A DNA stretch of 64,000 bases from JAEYKI01 sp036679405. Lineage in GTDB: Bacteria > Bacillota > Clostridia > Christensenellales > Christensenellaceae. Positions 58,928 through 64,000 of this stretch are shown here, piece by piece (position 1 is the first letter of the stretch; every line of letters starts with the position of its first letter). The notes beneath the pieces are model-generated. The model searched no databases. It had not been told where the DNA came from and saw nothing but the letters and a program-made list of their open reading frames with translations. The stretch is from positions 186,001-250,000 of the forward strand of contig JAVBVZ010000015.1 of assembly GCA_036679405.1 (NCBI GenBank), read 5' to 3'. The position numbers and the translations under genes were made by a program.

Positions 58928-59911
58928 CTATTTCATGTTAAAATAATGGTCAATTCTTTCGGCAATATTTTCTTTTATATTTTCATAAAATAGAGAATAG
59001 TCGTCCGGATGATAGATCCCCTCAATATCGTAAGCAGAAAGCACAGAAGTATCGGCCGGTTCACACACCAGTCCGTGGTCTTTTACCTGCGCCGAAGTGA
59101 AATGTTCGTACACAACGGGCGAATAGCCGTCTTCGTCAAAGAAAACCGCGCCCAGGTTTTCGGACGCCGGCACATATTCTCCGTCTTCCGCACTGCTGAT
59201 CCAGGATAATGGATTGGTCACAATAGCCCCTTCCTGTATTTGCACAGATTCGCTTTGCATACCGTCTTTCATGGAATTGTATGAAATAAAGCACCCGGTA
59301 TCGGTAGGGCCTTCACACATCCTGATGTTCGGATTGTTTTCAATATCCGATTCGGTAACGCTGAATCCAATAATATAGGTGGCAATCATACGGTCTTCAG
59401 CGGCCGTCGTTCCCCATATTTTATTCAGCAGGCTGATCAGCGTGCTTGAACCCTGGCTGTGTCCGGCAATAATAAAAGGCCTGCCGTCATTGTAATTTTC
59501 CAGGTAATAGACCAGCGCGTCCGTCACATCCTGCTCAGCCGTTTCAAGGTAAGCGTCCAGGTTCTCGGCATCGTTAAAACCGTCCCTTCCTACCTGCCGG
59601 TACAAAGGCGCATAAATATTCGCGGAATCGGAAAACACACTGGCCTGGGTCCGTATGGGGACCATGGAAGCCTCTATTTGCTCAGGGTCGGTAATATCCT
59701 GCAGTCCATCCCCTTTGTAAATGGTAGGATAGACAAAAAATACATCCACTTCATGCGCGTTCGGATCGTCCGGAAGAGTAAGCCAACTGTCCGTCTGCGA
59801 ATAGTCTACCCCGCCTGCCGCTTCCTTATTATCCGCAGCGCTGCATCCGCCCGCAAACAGGGCAAACGGAAAAATAAGCAAAAGCGCTGTAAGAGGAATA
59901 AATTTTTTCAT
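58928..59911 (-). CDS. DUF3089 alpha/beta-hydrolase lipoprotein
   Basis: The 327-residue protein starts with a lipoprotein signal (LLIFPFALFAGGCSAADN, Cys about 23). The mature part shows DVFFVYPTIYKG, IYAPLYRQVG and the nucleophile elbow AGHSQGSSTLISLL (Ser about 150), which is the DUF3089 family of alpha/beta hydrolases. It would be an extracellular, membrane-anchored esterase or similar enzyme. The ATG at 59911 follows AAGGAAAT. Confidence 0.9.
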   Translation of the reverse strand: MKKFIPLTALLLIFPFALFAGGCSAADNKEAAGGVDYSQTDSWLTLPDDPNAHEVDVFFVYPTIYKGDGLQDITDPEQIEASMVPIRTQASVFSDSANIYAPLYRQVGRDGFNDAENLDAYLETAEQDVTDALVYYLENYNDGRPFIIAGHSQGSSTLISLLNKIWGTTAAEDRMIATYIIGFSVTESDIENNPNIRMCEGPTDTGCFISYNSMKDGMQSESVQIQEGAIVTNPLSWISSAEDGEYVPASENLGAVFFDEDGYSPVVYEHFTSAQVKDHGLVCEPADTSVLSAYDIEGIYHPDDYSLFYENIKENIAERIDHYFNMK

Positions 59912-60248
59912 GCTTCTTATTTCCTTTCAAAATTACTATTCTGTTTTTTAAAACAACTGGACCCGGCAAAAAATCTGCCCGAACCACGGCATCACAATGG
60001 ATGATGCCGTTTCCTTTTATGTATTATAATAACATATAATCCTTCCGCGTTCAAAATGACAAGCATTTGCCTGTTTCGCGGCGGCTTCGCCATAACAGTA
60101 CAATGCCGCCACCCGCCCTTTTAGCAAGCGGCGTTTTCTTTACGGATTTTTTAAAAATCATAAAAATAAGGATATATGCGCTTTTCGCATATATCCTTAA
60201 AAAAATAGGAGTAAGATTATTTGAATCAAGTATTTTGCGGGTCATCGG
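59912..60248. other. Intergenic region between DUF3089 and Gfo/Idh genes
   Basis: This region is 337 bases. It contains a 9-bp hairpin ACGGCATCA/TGATGCCGT near 59983-60009 followed on the plus strand by TTTCCTTTT, and the terminator of the Gfo/Idh gene at 60162-60198. I see no gene. Confidence 0.6.
60162..60198 (-). terminator. Terminator of the PIG-L/NagB-like/Gfo-Idh operon
   Basis: AAGGATATATGCG (60168-60180) and its complement (60186-60198) form a perfect 13-bp stem followed on the minus strand by ATTTTTA. Confidence 0.82.
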
Positions 60249-61511
60249 TCATATTTGGTTTCTCAGTTCGCCCAAGTATTCCTCAATAGATATCTCCCGC
60301 TCCTCTTTACGCGACTTTTCAGCGGCAAAACACATCACATGGCTGTCCACCGCTCCGCTTGCAGCTGTCCGTCCCCCTGTTTTTCCTTCGCGGACCAGTT
60401 TTATAAAATCGGTCATAATGTAGTAGTCTCCGCCGCTGTGGCGGTCCAGCACCGTCGATACCCGGACGGTCTCATGCCGTCCGGTCGCAAATTCTTTTAT
60501 AACAAACTCGCTCTTTTCAAGGTTTCCTTCAATTTCGCCTTTCGTGCCGGTAATGCGTATTGTCCGGTAGCATTCTTCCGCATAAGCCGTCATGGAAAAC
60601 GCTACGGTCACGCCGTTTTCATACAACATATTGATAACCTGGGTATCCACAACATCATTATCACAGTGGTAAACACATCTTCCAAAAGGCCCCTCCTGCA
60701 ACGCCTTCATTTTTCCCGCCGGGCTTTGGTCCAGCGATATCATATCCACATTAAACCCGGAACGGGCAGCAGAATACATTTTCGGCGCGTAATAGTAGCA
60801 GGTGTCGGATATCGGGCATCCGTCCGTACAGCGTCCCGGCGCGCCTTTGGGTGCGTTTTTTTCATTAAAATATGTCGGCGTTGCATAAGATGAAAGCCGT
60901 ATGCACTTTGAATCTGTCAGCCAGTTTAGGATATCCATATCATGGCAGCACTTTGACAGGATCATAGGCCCTGCATTTTCTTCCTTTGAAAAAACGCCCC
61001 GGACATAACTGTGCGAAAAATGCGCAATTCCCGTGTTTTCGCTGTGTACGATATTTTTGACCTGCCCTATGGCGCCTTCATCCAGCTTGCGCTTTATCTC
61101 CGCAAAAAAAGGCGTGTAGCGCAGCACATAGCAAAGCATGAAAACTTTGTCGTAATTTTCTGCAAGATCGCCGATCTCCACGCAGGTTCTTGCTTCCTGC
61201 GTGATCGGTTTTTCAAGAAGTATATGGTAGCCTTTTTTCATCGCCAGCTTGGCCGGCTCGTAATGATATCTTTCGTTTGTACATATCAATACGGCGTCAG
61301 CAAAGCGTTCTTCCGCAAAAAGATCATCCCAGTTGTCATAGGCTTTTTCGTCCGGAATACCATGCGCTCTTTGAAAGAGCCTGCGCCTCTCCCCGTCTTT
61401 TTCCACCACGGCAACAAATTCAATCGTGCCCGGATTATTAAGCGCATACGAGGCATATGCGTTTGCGCCCCTGTCTCCGGCGCCAATGAGTATTGCGGTT
61501 ACCTTCTTCAT
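60249..61511 (-). CDS. Gfo/Idh/MocA-family oxidoreductase
   Basis: The 420-residue protein has a Rossmann N-terminus (AILIGAGDRGANAYASYAL), the HILLEKPITQEARTCVEIG catalytic-lysine region (Lys about 97) and the long C-terminal domain with SKCCHDMDILNWLTDSK (catalytic His). A cysteine-rich insert GRCTDGCPISDTCYYYAPKMY, often seen in this subgroup, may bind metal or stabilise a loop. It is the last gene of an operon with a NagB-like isomerase and a PIG-L deacetylase, pointing to amino-sugar or glycoside substrates. The ATG follows GGGAGG. Confidence 0.92.
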   Translation of the reverse strand: MKKVTAILIGAGDRGANAYASYALNNPGTIEFVAVVEKDGERRRLFQRAHGIPDEKAYDNWDDLFAEERFADAVLICTNERYHYEPAKLAMKKGYHILLEKPITQEARTCVEIGDLAENYDKVFMLCYVLRYTPFFAEIKRKLDEGAIGQVKNIVHSENTGIAHFSHSYVRGVFSKEENAGPMILSKCCHDMDILNWLTDSKCIRLSSYATPTYFNEKNAPKGAPGRCTDGCPISDTCYYYAPKMYSAARSGFNVDMISLDQSPAGKMKALQEGPFGRCVYHCDNDVVDTQVINMLYENGVTVAFSMTAYAEECYRTIRITGTKGEIEGNLEKSEFVIKEFATGRHETVRVSTVLDRHSGGDYYIMTDFIKLVREGKTGGRTAASGAVDSHVMCFAAEKSRKEEREISIEEYLGELRNQI

Positions 61512-61577
61512 TCCTGATACCTCCCTTTGTCCGGCACGGCAAAACGCACCCCGATCTCCGCCGCCTGTTTCCGGCTA

Positions 61578-62528
61578 TCAGTTGCACTCCGGAACAAGCG
61601 GTCCTTCGAGTTCTTTTACCACAAAAAATTTCCCCGGCAGAGTGGGCATCCAGCTGGAAGGGACCCACATATCCGGGCCGTATTTCAGCGTGACAAAGAA
61701 CGTCATTCCCTGCCAGTTCATACCCCGTCCCACAACGCCGTCTACACCGCCGATGCAATAATCCGAATTCAAAAACAAACCGGGGCCAACGGTATTCGCC
61801 CGTGCGGGAATCAGCGTAACGCGGCTTTTAAAACTGATGAGGGAATTTTGTTCAATCGTCATCGGATGCAGCTTTGCCCCCACGCGGTAACAGTCTTTTT
61901 TCCAGTCTTCGGCCGCCTTGTAGTCTTCTGCGAAATGCGGTTCCCAAAAAGCGATATGGAAGCAGCGCCCAATGCCGTATATTGTAATAAGTTCTCCGCC
62001 GCCGTCTTTAATGGCCTGTATCTTCTCAGGATATTTGGGCAGATTGTCCTTCGTTGCAAAATTGCGCTGCTCTTTCGGAACGGTCAGTTCTCCAAGAGGC
62101 CCGTAAAAAGACTGCTCCATCGCGTTCTGAAAAGCACCGGGATCATCGGAAGGGAGTGTATTTCCTTCCGAATCAGACCATTCGTCCATATTGAATCCCC
62201 ACACGTGATCGCAGCTGCAGTTCCAGTCTTTTAAAAAATATACGGCCCACTTATACATCCCCATCGGTCCCACGGATAAAATAAGCGCCAGCTTTTTTCC
62301 TTCGTCCCGGGTGCGCTTGATCTGTTTTGCAATTTCATAACCCATCTGCATATTAAAGGATGCAACATCTTCGCATTCCTCGGCTATAAACGCGTCGTTC
62401 CAGTGAGGCTGCCTGTCGAGCGCGTGTTCGGGCGGCGTGGCACAGCAGTCCTCAATTCTTTGCAGGTCCCATCCTGCAGGAAAAAAGCCTTCCAGTCTGG
62501 AGCCTTTAATGGTATCCATCATATTCAT
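61578..62528 (-). CDS. Divergent glucosamine-6-phosphate deaminase/isomerase-like protein
   Basis: The 316-residue protein is longer than NagB (about 240-270) and very divergent, but conserved NagB elements appear in order: LILSVGPMGMYKWAV (phosphate loop), VWGFNMDEWSDSEG (the family's NMDEY with the catalytic Asp) and IYGIGRCFHIAFWEP (the family's GEDGHIAFNEP; His kept, Glu-Asp-Gly changed to Arg-Cys-Phe). A sugar isomerase or deaminase fold with altered substrate handling is likely. It sits between a PIG-L deacetylase and a Gfo/Idh dehydrogenase. The ATG at 62528 follows AGGGAGG. Confidence 0.75.
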   Translation of the reverse strand: MNMMDTIKGSRLEGFFPAGWDLQRIEDCCATPPEHALDRQPHWNDAFIAEECEDVASFNMQMGYEIAKQIKRTRDEGKKLALILSVGPMGMYKWAVYFLKDWNCSCDHVWGFNMDEWSDSEGNTLPSDDPGAFQNAMEQSFYGPLGELTVPKEQRNFATKDNLPKYPEKIQAIKDGGGELITIYGIGRCFHIAFWEPHFAEDYKAAEDWKKDCYRVGAKLHPMTIEQNSLISFKSRVTLIPARANTVGPGLFLNSDYCIGGVDGVVGRGMNWQGMTFFVTLKYGPDMWVPSSWMPTLPGKFFVVKELEGPLVPECN

Positions 62529-62557
62529 AAATATTAATCCTCCCTTTGCTTATATAT

Positions 62558-63391
62558 TTATTTCAATTTAAATATTCTGTCACAGTCGTTTTTCGTTTTG
62601 TATATCTTTTTAAGCTGTTCGTTTCTGGCCAGGATACCGGTATTATATACCTCATCCACCTGGCTTGGATAATGAAGGAACGCGAGCCTAAGGACTTCTT
62701 TCGGGTGATGGGCAAACGCAATATCCTGCAAGTCATTTTCTTTGATAAATTTCATGGTGCCTTTCATCTCTTCTTGATCCAGCAGTCCGGCATACGGCTT
62801 GTCTTCTGCAAAATAGAAAGTTGCCTCCGCATTCGGGCCAAGCTCTATCATGGCCTGCATCCCCGCTTCACGAACAATAAAATGATCAATGTGGCCTTTC
62901 ATGGCCAGCGGCAGCACAATGGCCGTATCCCGGAAAACAGCGAGCTCCGCAATGCAACGGCGCATACGGGCCAAGATCTGCTTATCGCTTTGCTCCATGG
63001 TATCATAACTTCCATAAGCCATCTCCATCTCGCCTTCGCCTTCGTTGAAGCTCTTGCCCCGGACCTGGCTTTCCTCTTCTCCCATTACACGGTAATGATA
63101 ATTGTGCGCGCCCAGAAGGTCGTCCAGGCATTGCAGGTCCTCAACAAAACGGATTCCCGTGGCATATTTTACCCTCTCAAGGCTCCGGTCTTTATTCCCC
63201 TGCGTATCCCGCTCCTGATAATTCGTACGCGAAAACGTGCTGATATTCATGAATCGCTTGGTCGGCAACAGCCCTTTTTCTTTGAGTTCCAAAATATAAC
63301 CGCCCAAGAAAAACAAAAAATCATCATAGTGCGGAGAAACACAAATAATATTGCGTTCCAAAATCACATCTTTTACATTGCCGTAAAACAT
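62558..63391 (-). CDS. PIG-L-family deacetylase
   Basis: The ATG at 63391 (eight bases after GAGGTG) gives 277 residues; the frame extends to 63436 without a site. The zinc motif appears as SPHYDDFLFFLGGYI (the usual HPDDE with Tyr and Phe in two positions) and the second His motif as KGHIDHFIVREAGMQA. The metal ligands His, Asp and His are kept. PIG-L enzymes remove N-acetyl groups from amino sugars. It is the first gene of the operon with the NagB-like and Gfo/Idh genes. Confidence 0.88.
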   Translation of the reverse strand: MFYGNVKDVILERNIICVSPHYDDFLFFLGGYILELKEKGLLPTKRFMNISTFSRTNYQERDTQGNKDRSLERVKYATGIRFVEDLQCLDDLLGAHNYHYRVMGEEESQVRGKSFNEGEGEMEMAYGSYDTMEQSDKQILARMRRCIAELAVFRDTAIVLPLAMKGHIDHFIVREAGMQAMIELGPNAEATFYFAEDKPYAGLLDQEEMKGTMKFIKENDLQDIAFAHHPKEVLRLAFLHYPSQVDEVYNTGILARNEQLKKIYKTKNDCDRIFKLK

Positions 63392-63454
63392 AAAACGGTC
63401 ACCTCGTTTTTTAATGTAGATTTTATATTGCTGCAAACGCCATTGTATTTAAGT

Positions 63455-63480
63455 AAAAAAGCCGGATATACCGCCGGACT
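63455..63480 (-). terminator. Weak terminator downstream of the ROK-like gene
   Basis: A CCGG...CCGG stem of about four to six pairs with a loop followed by six T on the minus strand lies about 130 bases past the stop at 63612. It would also lie between the operon promoter and the PIG-L start, so it might act as an attenuator instead. Confidence 0.45.
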
Positions 63481-63500
63481 TCACACCAGCAGTCAGGTAT

Positions 63501-63529
63501 ATTATTTCACACTGTAAAGAAGTTGTCAA
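63501..63529 (-). promoter_or_regulatory. Predicted promoter of the PIG-L operon
   Basis: Minus-strand TTGACA (63524-63529) and AATAAT (63501-63506) have a 17-bp spacer, about 110 bases before the PIG-L start codon. Confidence 0.6.
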
Positions 63530-63611
63530 CGTCTAATTGCGTCTATGCCCAAACGCTTTTCCATAAAGGCTTTTGTTTTTTTACGCTTTGGATATAATTA
63601 AAAAATAAAAG

Positions 63612-64000
63612 TCAGGCCCCTTGAATGATCATGTTTGTAATCACATGGTTATAGACATGTTTTTTCAGTAAATGGATGCCGCCCAGAAGCTGTGCGTCTT
63701 CTCCCAGTTCGCTTAAACGGATATCAACGTCATAAAAAAGGATTTTTGAAAGATAATTTTGTATCCTGAACAAAACCGACGTGTTTGCGCTTCCTAGCGC
63801 GCCTCCAAGAAGGACCAGGTCCGGGTCTAAAATAACCGTCATATTGACGATGGCCATGGCCCACCTCTTCATGGTTTCATCAAACACTTTCAGCACATCT
63901 TCATCCTGCAGGATGCAGGCCTGTTCGATCAGCGTAAGGCTGAGCACCTGCCCGTTTTGCTCTAAAAGATCCCGCAGGATCTGCGCGCCTCCCTTATCCA
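63612..64000 (-). CDS. ROK-family protein (5' truncated)
   Basis: The frame is open to the window edge, so only the last ~130 residues are seen. DPDLVLLGGALG is the phosphate-2 region of ROK kinases and regulators, followed by a typical C-terminus (LFYDVDIRLSELGEDAQLLGGIHLL). It could be a NagC/XylR-type repressor of the adjacent amino-sugar operon or a sugar kinase; the N-terminus would decide. Confidence 0.7.
   Translation of the reverse strand, partial: DKGGAQILRDLLEQNGQVLSLTLIEQACILQDEDVLKVFDETMKRWAMAIVNMTVILDPDLVLLGGALGSANTSVLFRIQNYLSKILFYDVDIRLSELGEDAQLLGGIHLLKKHVYNHVITNMIIQGA

Overview
The window looks like a chromosomal segment of an anaerobic Gram-positive bacterium of the Bacillota, most likely class Clostridia. 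The evidence is a rubrerythrin, a desulfoferrodoxin, a ferredoxin-linked 2-oxoacid oxidoreductase, an EtfA carrying extra iron-sulfur clusters, an LPxTG cell-wall protein, strong AGGAGG ribosome-binding sites, several TTG/GTG starts, and two RNA switches typical of this phylum (NiCo/czcD and yjdF). Base composition is close to balanced, with AT-rich intergenic spacers. I cannot name a genus; a relative of the Christensenellales or similar gut Clostridia is a guess. No phage, transposase, CRISPR array or rRNA is visible. One tRNA (Val, CAC) is present.

Layout. 1-2.1 kb: an NitT/TauT-type ABC importer (binding protein cut by the window edge). 2.1-5.8 kb: WYL and MerR regulators, then an aldo/keto reductase and a short-chain dehydrogenase. 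6.0-8.4 kb: a polar amino-acid ABC importer. 8.6-11.4 kb: a four-module sulfur-handling flavoprotein under an ArsR repressor. 11.5-13.3 kb: pyrimidine salvage (Pdp, Cdd). 13.3-17.4 kb: a P-type cation pump behind a NiCo riboswitch, and an Nramp metal importer. 17.7-18.6 kb: AbrB-like and TetR regulators. 19-21.6 kb: an old-yellow-enzyme-type oxidoreductase with a Gfo/Idh dehydrogenase, then tRNA-Val. 21.8-25.2 kb: GNAT, the LPxTG leucine-rich-repeat protein and a sugar isomerase/epimerase. 25.6-29.5 kb: a DeoR-controlled sugar operon (PfkB kinase, class II aldolase, rhamnulokinase-like kinase). 29.6-31.8 kb: a TetR/CrtI-like oxidoreductase operon. 31.85-32.4 kb: yjdF with its riboswitch. 32.6-36.2 kb: rubrerythrin, KorAB and desulfoferrodoxin. 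36.3-43.5 kb: enolase, MscS, a DUF2975/XRE/DUF4173 membrane operon and a PAS-GGDEF-HD-GYP protein. 43.9-47.3 kb: acyl-CoA dehydrogenase with EtfBA. 47.4-50 kb: a MerR/carboxymuconolactone decarboxylase pair, an AIM24-like protein, and a DUF1847-rhodanese fusion behind a CsoR/CstR-type operator. 50-53.7 kb: a diguanylate cyclase and a YtrA/bcr-type ABC operon. 53.8-58.9 kb: a repeat lipoprotein, EamA transporter, AraC regulator, URO-D-type protein and a small zinc ribbon. 58.9-64 kb: a DUF3089 lipoprotein and a PIG-L / NagB-like / Gfo-Idh operon next to a partial ROK-family gene.

Themes. (i) Metal homeostasis: an importer and an exporter side by side, the exporter behind a recognisable NiCo aptamer whose terminator shares bases with the aptamer. 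(ii) Reactive sulfur: two separate transcription units with rhodanese modules, each with its own plausible operator. (iii) Sugar and amino-sugar catabolism by two operons of non-standard composition. (iv) Anaerobic redox and oxygen defence. The most distinctive items are the NiCo-controlled pump with a cysteine-containing M6 motif, the yjdF switch, the CstR-like operator in front of a DUF1847-rhodanese fusion, and the PIG-L / divergent NagB / Gfo-Idh operon.
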